Source: Okapia johnstoni
Lineage: Eukaryota; Chordata; Mammalia; Artiodactyla; Giraffidae
NCBI GenBank assembly: GCA_024291935.2
Contig: CM044305.1
Span: forward strand, 94,542,397 to 94,606,396
DNA: 64,000 nucleotides
Direction of reading: 5' to 3'
This document shows positions 9,929 to 22,426 of the stretch, piece by piece. The position numbers were made by a program, and so were the translations under genes. Below the pieces are notes generated by a model that was not told where the DNA came from, searched no databases, and saw nothing but the letters and a program-made list of their open reading frames with translations. Within the stretch, counting starts at the first letter, position 1. Each line of letters opens with the position of its first letter.

Positions 9929-11310
9929 CAGTTCAGTTCAGTTCAGTCACTCAGTTGTGTCCGACTCTTTGCGACCCCATGGAATGCAGCACGCCAGGCC
10001 TCCCTGTCTACCACCAACTCCCGGAGTTTACTCAAACTCACGTCCATTGAGTCGGTGATTGCATCCAACCATCTCATCCTCTGTCGTCTCCTTCTCCTTT
10101 CGCCTTCAATCTTTCCCAGCATCAGGATCTTTTCAAATGAGTCAGATCTTCACATCAGGTGACCAAAGTATTGGAGTTTCAGCTCCAGCATCAGACCTTC
10201 CAATGAATATTCAAGATTGATTTCCTTTAGGATGAACTGGTTGGATCTCCTTGCTGTCCAAGGGACTCTCAAGAGTCTTCTCCAACACCACAGTTCAAAA
10301 GCATCAATTCTTCGGTGCTCAGCTTTCTTTATGGTCCAACTCTCACATCTATACATGACTACTGGAAAAACCATAGCTTTGACTAGACGGACCTTTGTTG
10401 GCAAAGTATCGTCTCTGTTTTTTAATAAGCTGTCTAGGGTGGTCATAACTTTTCTTCAAAGGAGAAAATGCCTTTTAATTTCATGGCTGCAGTCACCATC
10501 TACGGTGATTTTGGAGCCCCAAAATATAAAGTCGATCACTGTTTCTACTATTTCCCCATCTATTTGCCATTAAGTGATGGGACCAGAGGCCATGATCTTA
10601 GTTTTCTGAATGTTGAGTTTTAAGCCAACTTTTTCACTCTCCTCTTTCACTTTCATCAAGAGGCTGTTTAATTCTTCTTCGCCTACTGCCATAAGGGTGG
10701 TGTCATCTGCACATATGAAGTTATTGATATTTCTCCCGGCAATCTTGATTCCAGCTTGTTCTTCCTCCAGCCCAGCGTTTCTCATGTGTACTCTGCATAT
10801 AAGTTAAATAAGCAGGGTGACAATATACAGCCTTGACGTGCTCCTTTCCTGGTTTGGAACCAGTCTGTTGTTCCATGTCCAGTTCTAACTGTTGCTTCTT
10901 GACCTGCATACAGATTTCTCAGGAGGCAGGTCAGTTGGTCTGGTATTCCCATCTCTTGAAGAATTTTCCACAGTTTGCTGTGATCCACACAGTCAAAGGC
11001 CTTGCATGGTAGTTTGAGCATTCTTTGGCATTGCCTTTCTTTGGGATTGGGATGAAAACTGACATTTTCCAGTCTTGTGGCCACTTCTGAGTTTTCCAAA
11101 TTTGCTGGCATATTGAGTGCAGCACTTTAACAGCATCATTTTTAGGATTTGAAATGGCTCAACTGCAATTTCATCAGCTCCACTAGCTTTGTTCACGGTG
11201 ATGCTTCCTAAGGCCCACTTGACTTCACATTCCAGGATGTCTAGCTCTAGATGAGTGATCACACCATCATGATTATCTGGGTCATGAAGATCTTTTTTGT
11301 ATAGTTCTTC
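9929..11310 (-). mobile_element. BovB (RTE) LINE, 5'-truncated, antisense
   Basis: A 1.38-kb BovB copy in reverse orientation, flanked by an 8-bp target-site duplication TTTGTCTT at 9921-9928 and 11311-11318. The left edge is the ttcagttcagttcag 3' tail. Read on the minus strand it encodes pieces of the BovB reverse transcriptase: GARQGCILSPCLFNLYAE (10782-11111) and the catalytic region CADDTTLMAVGEEELNSLL (10570-10785), followed by the C-terminal [15 protein letters not shown] segment (10150-10446). In the catalytic box the first residue is Cys where Tyr or Phe is usual. The pieces lie in different frames, so the copy is dead. Confidence 0.95.
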
Positions 11311-11318
11311 TTTGTCTT

Positions 11319-13150
11319 ACCAAGGGTTTTTAGGGATGTAGTGGTAGATCCTTCCCTGATGCTATGTGAAACTCAGAAAAATTGGGGTCCTATGTTAACA
11401 GATTATGATAATTGGGAATAAAGCCCAGTTTAAATTGTAGGAATAACTCTATTTAAGAAAATCTACTACCTAAAAGTCTATACTTATAAAACAGAGATAG
11501 AGCAATAAGACAAGTAGTCATAATACAAAATACTCCTCACTCTTCCAAAATTTGCTACAGGACTTCTTTTTCTTAGGAAGGCCCCCTGATGAATTAGGAA
11601 TTGGAGTAATTTTACAAAAATTAAAGGATATAATACTTTTAAGGAGCACACTTACTCTATAATTCAAGATATACCCATAGTGGGACTATGCATGCAGCAA
11701 GCATTCGGTAATTATTTTCTGACTGAATAATAGAATGGAAATCTGAAACACAACTATTTCCCTCTTGAGTATATTCAATAACTTGAATTAATAGCTTTAA
11801 AGGTTGTCAAATATCTGAGGTATTTGCTCTAATGAATAGACATAAATCATTTGCAATCAGCAATATTGATTTATACTGTGTGTGCTTGATTCTCTTAAAG
11901 AGTCTTAAGTATGACCCCTGCAACCTTGTTTACAATATTAATTTTCTCAATAAATTTTTTCTTTATAGCTAGTGCAATAGTGCAGCTATGTAGATCACTA
12001 TTCAGACAATTCCAAATTCATAATGAGTTCAAGAAATTAACCACAAATCAAAGCCTGAAAAGAATGACTGATATTTTGAAGGGGGTCTCCTAGTAGTCTT
12101 GAACCAAAAGGAGAGGGTAGAAGTTTGAAAACACTTTTTATTAGCTGTTGATTTATTATTGAACATACTCAAGAGGAAATAGTTGTACTTCTGGATCTTC
12201 AGCTTATTTATGCAGCAAACAATTTGTGCTAACTATGTGCAAAGATTTCCATCACAGATCTATATTCAGTTTTATACTAAGTAAGCACCTCAAAAAATAG
12301 ATGTGCATTTTAACACAAATTAAAGAGAAAATATTTTGAAAGGAAGCTTAGAAATACTGAACTAGAGGTGGAGAGAAAGGAAAAGGGTTTAGAGATAATA
12401 TGAAGCTGGGATCAACCAAGGTGGAAAGTGCTAGAGAAAGAAAGAGGAAGTGTAGCTTCAGATCAATATCCCAGCGTTGCTGAGGGTTGGCCCCATTCAT
12501 CACAACTGGGAAGTCTGGCTTTCAGAGTAGTAACTGGCTGCTCTGACCTGGCAGAGTTTAGGATTTGGTAAGAAATTCATTGGCACGAGACATTCTGTAT
12601 GCCCTCTTTATACTCGACCATTTTAACTTCCCCAGTGGAAGGAGAAAACACTACCCATGGGAAACAGGCTAAAGGGAAATTGATTTTCATAAGAACATAT
12701 TGAGCAAACAGGTAGGACCTGACTCCCTAATGGGAGGAAGCAAAGGCAGGATATTAAGTTGGGCAGTTAGAACAGCAGCTAGACTGAGAATGCTCTTGAT
12801 GGGGGATCCTTACTCTCTGTCAAGATGAAGCTGTCCAGATCATAGGGTCATAAGCCAGCCCCTCTGTAGAGGAAAAGGACAGTGAGAGGTAAGAAAAATC
12901 TCTCTGGACTTCTGTCAAGAGTGACCATATTAGAGCTTGCAGATTTTGGCAGGGATGGGAAAGTGTTATACCAATAAACACTTATTAAGATCTTACTGGG
13001 GACTCATGTCTTATGGCAGGTTATGTGAAGGAGATCAGAAGAGAATGGAATACTGTAAGACTGTACCTAGCTTTGAGACATTATTAATAACAATTTTGTT
13101 AGGGAAACAACTGAAGAGTGATCACAGACACAGGTACACACTGTCAAATG
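11319..13150. other. intergenic, AT-rich, no gene recognised
   Basis: Nearly two kilobases of AT-rich unique-looking sequence. No convincing exon, RNA gene or retroposon was recognised. The 60-codon frame at 11911-12093 and the 100-codon frame at 12937-13239 lack domain features; the latter runs into a MIR. Confidence 0.5.
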
Positions 13151-13410
13151 AAAATGAGATTGAGCACTTACAGAGTGCTAGGCACCTCACCAGTACTGCA
13201 TATGAATTTTCTCATTTAACTCTAATGAAAACACTATGAGGTGGTTTTATTATTATAATTATTCGCTATTTTACAGGTGAGAAAATTGAAGCACTAAGAG
13301 GTTAAGTTACTTGCTCAGAGTCACGCAGAGTGTATGTGGTGGAGCCAGAACTGAGACTCAAGTCTGTCTAACACAAAAGACCAGGCTCTTAACTACTACA
13401 ATATACTCCT
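13151..13410 (-). mobile_element. MIR SINE, antisense
   Basis: A long reverse-oriented MIR: tgagcacttacagagtgcta, then attttacaggtgagaaaatt, then ttaagttacttgctcagagt. Confidence 0.85.
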
Positions 13411-14501
13411 TTCCTGTGACATGATAAATTTGGCACAGACCAAAGACACCATGTGACTGTGACTATTGCAGCGTCCTAACCGCTGTAAATCTGTCAAGAT
13501 CAGCAAAGAAGAGGAGTCTAGGAGCACAAAGCTTCAAAAAGAAAATGTGAGCGGTGACAGATAGTGTTCTTGAGTGCTTCAGCGGGGGGATTAGAGAGCA
13601 GTGAGCAAGAGGAGTGCTGAGGTTTCTCCATTGTTAGAGCCAAACACCAGGACAATGAGTGAAAGATGCAAAAAAATAAATGTCACCACTATTCAAACGC
13701 ATAGCACCGTGAGTATATGAACAGGTAAATATTAGAATGATGGACCGGATTGTTTCAGTTCTCCTGGATGTAAGGATATGGAGCAGGCGTAGAAAGTCTA
13801 GCAAATCCGATTTTTTGACTCAGAGGGCAAGATGAACATGAGAAGTCAACTAGAAGAATATAACTGACTAGAAAGTAAGCCCCCCATTCAAACTGGATAT
13901 TTAGCATTGTGAAGAGCCAGTTTTTCAAGGATGGTTTATTGACAGAATGTTTTCAGGATTCTACCGATTTCAGATTTTTGCTATAAAGTAACAACCATAA
14001 TTAAAGTCTATGTTGAGGTAAAGGGGAACTTAGGTGTTTATACACATCATTTAGACCCCCCAAATTTTTGTATGCAATATCTTGGCAGCAGGGAATGAAA
14101 GGATGAGCCTAGTACTCTTTGCACAACTTACTAGGAAAATTGCTGCCATTCTGCACATTTAGGCTAGGTATATTACATTATGACACATCACATATCTTTT
14201 GGCCCAAGATATTTCCCGGCCCATTCACGGTCTATCATGTTGACAAATGGAATAGAGCAGGAGAAAAAGTATTTGGCACCAAAGAATGTAGTTGAACTGG
14301 AAATATCTATCACCAGGTCTCAGTAATGCCTATCTCCCAGTCTGTTTCTGGGTCTCAATAATGTTTGCTCCAGCCATCTCAACAATGCCTGTCTCCAGGT
14401 TTCAATAATGTCTATCTCTAGGTCTTAAGATGCAAAAACACACATAATGAAATCAATCCCCTGGGCACCAAGGGATTACTTGGCGTTAATGTACAATTCC
14501 T
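13411..14501. other. intergenic, no gene recognised
   Basis: No gene. The stretch at about 14300-14430 contains four loose repeats of a ggtctcaataatg(cc/tt)t-like unit (caggtctcagtaatgcctat, gggtctcaataatgtttgct and two weaker ones), a small degenerate tandem array. Confidence 0.5.
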
Positions 14502-14511
14502 CTAAAAAAGT

Positions 14512-14719
14512 GAAAAAGTGAAGTCGCTCAATCACGTCTGACTCTTTGTGACCCCGTGGACTGTAGCCTACCAGGCTCCTCCATCCATGGAATTCTCCAG
14601 GCAAGAGTACTGGAGTGGGTTGCCATTTCCTTCTCCAGGGGATCTTCTCAACCCAGGGATCAAACTCAGATCTCCTGCATTGAAGGTAGATGCTTTACCT
14701 TCTGAGCCACCAGGGAAGC
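14512..14719 (-). mobile_element. Bov-tA SINE, antisense
   Basis: A reverse-oriented SINE ending in the head gagccaccagggaagc. The flanking duplication is CTAAAAAAGT at 14502-14511 and CTAAAAAAAGT at 14720-14730. Confidence 0.93.
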
Positions 14720-14849
14720 CTAAAAAAAGTAAGCTGTCTATAATGTTCCACTAGTTGTGTTCCAAAGAAAATAAACTTTTAATTAAATTTTCCTGCTGCC
14801 TGGCACTACCTTGAATTATTCAAGAAAGACACTACTTATATATTAGGTG

Positions 14850-15150
14850 CAGACAAATACCATTTGATTCCACTTATACTAGGTACCTAGAATAGTCAAA
14901 TTCATAGAGTCAGAAAGTACTTTGGTAGATGCTAAGTTCCAGGGGGTAGATGTGGGGTGGGGAGGGGGAGTCAGTGTTTAATGGCGACAGAGTTTCGGTT
15001 TAGGAAGGTGGAAAATTCAGGAGATGGATGATGCGGAGAGTTGCACAAAAATGTGAATATAATTAGTTCCTTGGAACTGTACAGTTAAATACGGTTAAAA
15101 TAGTATGTTTGATATCATGTGACTTTTAGCACAATTTTAAAAAATTAAAA
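14850..15150 (+). mobile_element. old L1 3' end, sense
   Basis: It matches the 3' UTR type of older mammalian L1s (ggaactgtacagttaaatac, gttaaaatagtatgtttgat) and ends in an A-rich stretch. Confidence 0.65.
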
Positions 15151-15589
15151 CAGAAAGACACTACTTATAGAGAAAGTTGACCAAAAAAATCAACTTCATC
15201 TATTGATAAAAGAGACAGTATAGTAATACTGAAGGATTTCTTCTCTGCTCTGCTCTTTCAAAGACTGTCTCTGGGTAGTTTTCCTGTTCACCAGCCTAAT
15301 ATCTTTCAGATATCACTTTCAAGAACAGGTTTATATGTGCTTAGACTAAGGGATGACCTAAACAGTAAGGACTAGGCTACCAAGATGATCTTCTGTACCT
15401 GCTAATTATCCCTGATACCATTGAACAACTGCTCCTGATACCAGTATAGTATAACTTTGGGGAGAATAAAGAGCTAAGGGCACATTTGTGTGTCATGCAT
15501 TTGTTGCTTTTTTTAAAAAAATGGATAGAGTTGGGGCTCTGAAGAAAGGGAGAGCACTGAGTTTCTAATTGTTTTAGGATATATGACAA

Positions 15590-16198
15590 GATGATTTAAT
15601 ATATGTATACATTATGAGATGATTACCACAATCAAATTAACACATCCATCACCTCACTTAAGTCACCTACCTTTTTGTGGTGAGAGCACTTATCTACGCT
15701 TTTAGCAAATTCAAGTATACAATGAAGTACAATTAACTATTGTCACCGTGCTGTACATTATTCATTTTATAACTGAAAGTTTGTACCCTATGACCAACAT
15801 CTTCCCATTTTCCCCACCCCACCTACCTAGCCCCTGATAACCATTATTCTAGTCTCTGGTTCTATGAGCTCATCTTTTTTAGATCCCACATATAAGTGAA
15901 CTCATACAGCCTCTGTCTTTCTCTGTTTAACTTATTTCACTTAGCATAATGCCCTCTAGCTTCATCTATATTGTTGCAAATGACAGGAATTCCCTTTTTA
16001 AGGCTGAATAATATTCTACCGTATGTGTGTACCACATTTTATTTGTTTATCCATCGGTGGACATTTAGGCTGTTTGGTATCTTGGCTATAATGAATATTG
16101 CTGCAGTTAACATGGGGATGCAGATACCTCTTTGAGATATTGATTTCATCTCTTTTGGATACATACACTGCAGTGAATTTGCTGGATCAAATGGTATC
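15590..16198 (-). mobile_element. L1 LINE fragment, antisense
   Basis: Reverse-oriented L1 sequence recognisable by successive hallmarks: gattaccacaatcaaattaa, tcacttagcataatgccctc, gctgaataatattctaccg and ctgctggatcaaatgg-like text. It has many point changes and no intact frame. Confidence 0.85.
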
Positions 16199-17330
16199 TG
16201 ACAGGTACAGTCAGATCATTGCTCTCCTTATCAAGCTGTATATTTCTCCCTTCCATCATTAATCTTCAGCCGTTCTTCAAATTCCTCCTCCTCACCCCTT
16301 TTTCCAAAAGGATTGACTCTAGAAGAGGTAATGAATTCGGACTCATTCTCTAGTCTCTCACTTCCTAGTTATGTTGCTACACTTCCAATTTCATTATTGT
16401 ACTTTTGCAATGATTAGCATCTTGAAGACGGTGCAGGAGGCAAATTTGGGTGACTTTATTTCACATTGGGCACCAAACAATTTTTCGTGTTAATGAATAT
16501 TTTTTTGATAATTATAAGGACATAAGAAAATTAATACCAAGGCAAGTCATGATTAAGGGAACATCAAGGGAAAGGGGGAAAGGGCATACGTTTAATTAGA
16601 TTTTCTGAGTAACTGAAGGGTTAAGAACAAAGCAGTTTTCTATTGTATTTCCTTAAAAGAAATGTTCCAAGAAGATATCTGAGTCCACTGTCCAGACTTA
16701 GTAAATCAAGTATAATGATATACTTGAATCACTCTTTACTGATTGAGGATTTTTCAGAGCTTCCAGCCATTATTCTGAGCATTAATTTTGATTGTTCAGA
16801 ACTACAAATAAAATGAAGAGAGGAAAAGTAGAACTGAATGTATTCTGACCCCAGAATATCTCCTGAAAATTGTTTTCTTGACTAAGCTTGTTTCATTATC
16901 TCTTTCATGCACGCAAAGGCAAAACAAGACATAACAGAATTAAAAAGAAATCTCAGATAATTGAAAGCTCTGGGTAGTTGGGTGGCCATTAATGAAGGCT
17001 TCTCAGAGACTCACACTGAAGAGAGTTTAACAGTCCCGCATGGAATTTGCTTTCCTATGCACAAGATGCTCCTGGTATGCAGATGCTAACCCTGCGCTTG
17101 GAGCAATTTCTGCAGAGTGAGTAAAGGTTACACTGACATGTTCACTCTCTTCCCTGGTCCTTTTTGAAAACAAGGACATGAGTTTGCCAGACTTTTCCTT
17201 AAGCTTGTTGTGTGGCCACAGTGGGAGCCTTGTCTCTCAGGGCTGAGACTGTTCGTTGCCAGATTCCTGACCCATAGGAGGGCTAAAACTCATCTCAGCA
17301 ATGGATCATAACCCACTAGATCTAACAAAA
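16199..17330. other. intergenic, no gene recognised
   Basis: No recognisable gene or repeat over about 1.1 kb. Confidence 0.45.
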
Positions 17331-17372
17331 AGAAAGGAAGGAAGAGAGGAAGGAAGGAAGGATGGATGGATG
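17331..17372. repeat. GGAA/GGAT microsatellite
   Basis: A degenerate tetranucleotide run (gaaggaaggaagga, then tggatggatgga). Confidence 0.92.
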
Positions 17373-17549
17373 GAAAGAAAACAAAAGAAAATCTCCCTCA
17401 AGCTAAATTACCTACTTGATCCTCAGGAAAAGAGAGGATCGTCTATACAGTTGCTTAAGCCAGAAACCTAGGATTCACCCTTAATTCCTTCCTGTCCTTC
17501 ATGTCCTCTTCTAATGCAGTTTGTCTGCAACCTGCGTCATTTCACTACT

Positions 17550-17735
17550 TCTTTTTAATTGGAGGATAATTGCCTTACAATATTGTGTTGGCCTCTTCCA
17601 AGCATCAACATGAATCAGTCACAAGTATACATAGGCCCCTTCCCTCCTGAGCCTCCCTCCCATCTCCCACCCCATCCCACCCCTCTAGGTTGTCACAGAA
17701 CACTGGGTTGAGCTCCCTGTGTTTAGTAAAGCAAA
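17550..17735 (-). mobile_element. ruminant L1 fragment, antisense
   Basis: The ttttaattggaggataattg start and the cctcccatctcccaccccat interior are typical of ruminant L1 in reverse. The fragment runs into an AT microsatellite. Confidence 0.7.
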
Positions 17736-17751
17736 ATATGCATACAGATAA

Positions 17752-17753
<2 letters not shown>

Positions 17754-17794
<41 letters not shown>

Positions 17795-17812
17795 TACATA
17801 TATATATATATT
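17754..17812. repeat. (TA)n and (CA)n microsatellite
   Basis: About 15 TA units, then a short CACACATA stretch and more TA. It causes the low-complexity minus-strand frame seen here. Confidence 0.95.
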
Positions 17813-17929
17813 CTACTATGTAAAAAGTCTTAAAATTAATTCACCTTACTTCATCCCAAGTTGATCTCCATCTCTTACCTATATTACTATATTAGCTTCC
17901 TCACCAGTTTTCTCCCTTTCCCTTTTAGT

Positions 17930-18515
17930 CCCTTACAGTCATTCTCCACATAGAAGCCAGAGGGATCTTTTCAAAATGTAAATCAGATATGCATTCTACA
18001 AACTCACCTCCTATCACTCTTTCCCTCACCTGTAGCCCTCCAGGTACAGTTCTTGTTTTTGCTGTTTGCTTGTTAGTTCTAATGCTTCTAGTAGTCAAGT
18101 GCTTATCTCACTCAGGACTTTTGCACATTCTCTCTGTCTACCTGTAATACCTCCCCTCGGATTGGTCTCCTAGATGGCTAGTCCATATTTATCAGATCTC
18201 AGCTGAAATATGACTTCTTCTTCAGAAAGATCTTCCCTGAGCATCTTGCCAAAATGAAGTCACCTCTCCCTGTATTGTTCTTTATATTAAGACCCTGTTT
18301 TCCTCCCTCATAGAATTGATCACAATAGTAGTTTTACCGTTATTTTTAAGATCACCTCCACTAGTAGGATGTAAGTTCTGAAAACAGTGAGACCATTACC
18401 TTTCTGTTCATAATTTTATCTTCAGTGCCTACCTAGCCCAATATATGACACATAGTAGGTGTCTAAAAATATGTGGTGAGTGAATGACTGACTGAATGAA
18501 TGAATAGTATTCTGA
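17930..18515 (+). mobile_element. L2 LINE 3' region, sense
   Basis: Matches L2 features in order: cagatctcagctgaaatatg, agaaagatcttccctgagca, ctagtaggatgtaagttctg, and the end acacatagtaggtgtctaaa followed by tgaatgaatgaat. Confidence 0.85.
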
Positions 18516-20102
18516 GCTGAAACCTCTCTTTTGCCACACTGATGTCTTCACTGCAAGAAAGAGAGGATGGGCAAGAATTTAGGGAAGTTGGCATGCCTTT
18601 GAATTTGAAGGTATTTAAAAACCATACCTGTAAATCAAAAGAGAAAAATCAAGCTTATTCATTATTAACTAATGAGACATAGGATTGAATGATAAAAATC
18701 TAATGATGCTAATTTCAGTTCTGAATGCTGGCTGCCAGTCTCTGAAGACAGGGTAAAATGGTAAGTAATAGGACACTGCAGCTTAATCCCCCAATTAGGA
18801 AGCAGTCATCACCTCCAGGGACAACTCCACTTGCTGACTGATTTTCTTCACGCACTGTAATTATATTCAGTGCCACCTTAGGCTCCCTGAATGTCCTGGA
18901 GATCCCCGTTAGAGGTGGACTTTGCTTTACACAAGCCCAGTGTATTAACAATTTATATTAGCACAAAGAATAAATTGTGGAGGGATTCTTTCATGTCACA
19001 GAAGCATTCTTAATGAGTTCTTTGAATAGGCAGTTCCCTGAGTGGATTTAAAATAGGATTTCATTTACGAAAATATGACTTAATTGTAACCTTTTAGGGA
19101 CACGTTGTCATCACCCCCAAGCAAAGCAGCAGAGATGGCTTTGCTCTATTTCCTGGCCGCAGACTGAGCCTTCAGCCTACAACACCAGCTGAACCAAGCC
19201 CTTACCTCTGGCCTCGCATTTACCTCTAAGTTAGGCCGCAGCACAGATTGATTGTTAATTCTATTGCACGACTCAAGCACTAAGACCAGACAGCCATTTC
19301 ACAAATTTGGTTCTTTGAGCGTGGTGGGGGAGGTATGCTTGTGGGGATGGGGGAGCTGCCTCCGTGACTCACTGCTAACCCATCCCTGCTACTGGAAAAA
19401 AATAACTCTAAATGCACATCCTACTGCTTGTGAGTCAGGAATGTCATTTTCATTTATGAAGGATGGAACATTATTTTTCTCTAACATTTCAAGTGAATAA
19501 CTTTACATACATTTCCCCCTCAATTTCCATAGGAATTTGATGCCATGGAAGCAATCAGCTACATGTCCCCAGAGCCTGGCAAGAAACTCTTATTTTTCTT
19601 ACAGGTACTTGAAGATCAATAGTTCTGAATTCCCCTCCTCCCTCCAATTACATTCCTGGTGAAACCCACCCTGATTTAGGGGTTTGGGGGGAGATGGGGT
19701 GATGTGAATTCCAGTGTTATTTTATAATTTTGGAGTCACATTTCCATTGAGTCTTAAAAGCTGAGTTTCAGGAGTTGAGAGAAGCTTTCTTGCCATGTCC
19801 CCATTAAGACATGTTTGCCTCCCACTGTGAGACTCCCAAAGGTAGATTCATCACCGGTTATGTCAAGGAAAAGAGTGGAAAAGAGCAAAAGAGACATCCT
19901 CTCTGTTAACTCTCCAGGGCATAGTTTCTGATTTCTCTGTGGCTATTAGGTAAATACACCTAGTAGAACAAAACGGAAAATTTATTCCAGACGAGAAAAA
20001 CCAGGGTCTTTGAGTTTTATAATATATGACATATCTGATAGTGTTACCCACCTCCAGTAGCATAGCTCTTTTTCCAACTGGCTATATGTCTCTCCTTTCC
20101 TC
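18516..20102. other. upstream region of OR pseudogene 1
   Basis: About 1.6 kb without a recognised repeat. In a functional OR gene this interval would carry the promoter and non-coding first exon. I cannot point to a specific transcription start. The small frames here are chance. Confidence 0.4.
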
Positions 20103-20104
20103 AG
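20103..20104 (+). other. splice acceptor of OR coding exon
   Basis: A long pyrimidine tract (tctctcctttcctcag) ends in AG at 20103-20104, ten to twenty-five bases before the candidate start codons. OR genes typically have 5' non-coding exons spliced to a single coding exon, and this fits that layout. Confidence 0.6.
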
Positions 20105-21137
20105 GTCTAATGCATGAATCTCACAGATATGGGTAATCTGACCACAAAGAATTCCTCCTGCTGGGATTCGGGAGTCTCCATGGGTTACGGTTTTTTCTTT
20201 TGGGGATATTTCTGGGAATGTATGTAGTGACTTTGCTGGGGAACCTTCTTATCCTTATCGTCATTTCCCTTGATCGTAACCTCCAAACCCCCATGTACTT
20301 CTTTCTGTCCAATTTCTCCTTCCTTGAGATCTGGTTGACTACCTCGATTGCCCCTAAGATGCTGCAGACCCTTCTCTTAGGTCCCAAGGTGATTTCTTTT
20401 GTGGGCTGTGTGGTCCAGTTTTACTTCTTCGGTTCCGTGGTGGTAGTTGAGTGCTTTCTTCTGGCTGCCATGTCTTACGACCGCTACCTTGCCATCTGCA
20501 GCCCCCTCCAGTACCCATCGCTCATGAACCTCCACACAAGTGTCCTGCTTGCAGGCGGGTCTTGGCAGGGTGGCTTCCTGACCCCTGTGGTCACTGTTGC
20601 CATGACTTTTCAGCTGCCATTCTGCGCAACCGATAAGATCGACCACTTCTTCTGTGACCTGGCCCCTGTGCTGAAGCTGGCCTGCTCTGATACTGAGACC
20701 GTGGAGAAAACCACCTTCCTCCTGGCCTCCTTCGTCACCCTGGTGCCCTTCTTACTCACCGGAGCCTCCTATATCCACATTGTGGCTGCTGTACTCAGGA
20801 TTCCATCAACTGCAGGAAAGCAACGAGCCTTCTCCACCTGCTCCTCCCACCTCACGTGGTCACTCTGTACTATGGAGCATTGGGAACAGTGTATGCCATC
20901 CCCACAGCAACCCAGGCTGCTGCCCTGAACAAGATCTTCTCCTTGTTCTACACTGTGGTCACTCCCATGGTCAACCCCATCGTGTACAGCCTGAGAAACA
21001 AGGATGTTCAAAAGGCGGTGAGAAGGCTTATGAGTCAGTGGGCATATGCTAAGGGGAGCTCAGGGCCCTCACCACCCCCAGGGAGTCTTTTTTTTCTCAG
21101 AGCAGCCTGGGCTTCTATGAAGGACGCCAAACACTAG
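20105..21137 (+). pseudogene. olfactory receptor pseudogene (class II)
   Basis: The single coding exon of an odorant-binding G-protein-coupled receptor. The hallmarks appear in order: LLGNLL (TM1), LQTPMYFFLSNFSFLE (TM2), MSYDRYLAICSPLQY (end of TM3), KIDHFFCDLAPVLKLACSD (extracellular loop 2), KQRAFSTCSSHL (TM6) and PMVNPIVYSLRNKDV (TM7). Two lesions are visible. The start codons at 20114 and 20129 are in a different frame from the body, and an in-frame TAA at 20134 lies upstream of KEFLLLGF, so about one base is missing near 20137-20146. Another base is missing near 20853-20856 (CTCACGTGGTC), which shifts TM6 out of frame with TM7. With both allowed for, the protein would be about 336 residues, slightly long for the family because of its C-terminal tail. 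It resembles OR family 6/11-type receptors; I cannot assign a subfamily. A polymorphic or misassembled intact allele is possible. Confidence 0.92.
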
Positions 21138-21880
21138 GCTGAGTACTTGGGGGCTCAGCCCACTGCTGCTCCCTCCTTCAAGGGAAACAGTCAACAGAAT
21201 AGGAACCCTCCCTGAATCCTTACAGCCTAATGCCCTTGGGAATTCCAGGGTAATCCTTGCAGGGCAAAATAAGTTTGCCAGACAAGTGACTCTCTCAGGC
21301 TCTGCTACCATGCCTCTTAGGGGAAAATGCAAAACACCCAAATATGCTTGCTACAAAAGTCTATCTCTCTGTCTTTGTCTTTGTCTCTCTTGCTGTGTGT
21401 GTGTTATAGAAATATCTGTTGCTGTTAAGGTTTTTGGTTTCATTACGTACATGTGCCCCATGTGCCCATGTGTATGCACACGCACGTGCACACACCTCTA
21501 CATACACACACAGCCACCATACCCTTCTCATACAAACTTAGGTGCCTTCCACTGTGCCTCTTCTCGGGGTTTATGCACATTCACCCTGCCTACCGTTGTT
21601 TCTTAGATTGTCTGCCTCTCTGCTGATCAGAACGATGTCTAAAATCGTAGAGCAGCTATTGACTGTTCTACTCACGTGAATAGGTAGTTAATCAAGCCCC
21701 TCGAAGAGTGGAATAACATCATCCTTATTACTCTTGATGCCCCCTATCACTGTGCTCTACACAGACGCAAGATAATTATTTGTTGATTGAACGAATCAGT
21801 AACTAATCAAAGCAATGGAGGCTTGGTGGATGAAGAGAGTATAAAACAAGTAACTTTTTTTTCTGGCCTCTCCTCCTCAT
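21138..21880. other. 3' flank of OR pseudogene 1
   Basis: Contains low-complexity CT/TG and CA-rich stretches (about 21360-21410 and 21470-21520). No gene is recognised; the frames here are chance. Confidence 0.5.
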
Positions 21881-22290
21881 TTTTCTCCTCATAGTCATAG
21901 ACATCCCCAACTCCCCCTACAGGCAGCTCTGACTGAGCCCCCTAATCTTGCTCTTTGCCATGCCCCCTCATCAGCCTTCCCCACAGTGGCCAGATGTATC
22001 TTCCCAAAACCCACATCTGACACCATACTTTCACAGTTTATCACTCTCCGTGGTTCTCCAGTGCCCCTGAAAAGGAGTCAGAGCTCCTCCTGCTAACTTG
22101 TGGCCACCTCTTGACCTCACCCCTCACCAGTCTCCTTCTCTCCCTCTGTGCTCCAGCCACACCAAACGCCTCAAATAGAGTTGGAAACCCTCTAAAGGGA
22201 AGATCACCTGCTCACCATGTATCTCCCGCAGCATCTAGACCCAGAGCAGCACAAAAAAAGTAGTTGCTCAAATAAGACGTCTTAAATTGA
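21880..22290 (+). mobile_element. L2 LINE 3' region, sense
   Basis: Diverged L2-like sequence (tggttctccagtgcccctga, caccagtctccttctctccc, ctctgtgctccagccacacc). Confidence 0.6.
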
Positions 22291-22388
22291 ATAGTAATGG
22301 GACCCTCCCCTTCCTTTCCTCTTTGTTTCCACTTATTGGCTTCTAGCACTTCGGCTTGAGGAAAAGCCAATCTTGACTGGCTGTCAGT

Positions 22389-22389
22389 G

Positions 22390-22426
<37 letters not shown>
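22389..22426. repeat. (TG)n microsatellite
   Basis: About 18 uninterrupted TG units. Confidence 0.97.

Noticed and set aside
9794..10162. 122-codon frame with poly-Arg/Glu
   Set aside because: It joins a purine microsatellite to the BovB tail; not a protein-coding gene.
14290..14430. CRISPR-like repetition of a ggtctcaataatg unit
   Set aside because: Units are degenerate, spacing is irregular, and the genome is mammalian; at most a small degenerate tandem repeat.
17605..17799. minus-strand frame starting with alternating Tyr/Ile
   Set aside because: The TA microsatellite produces it.
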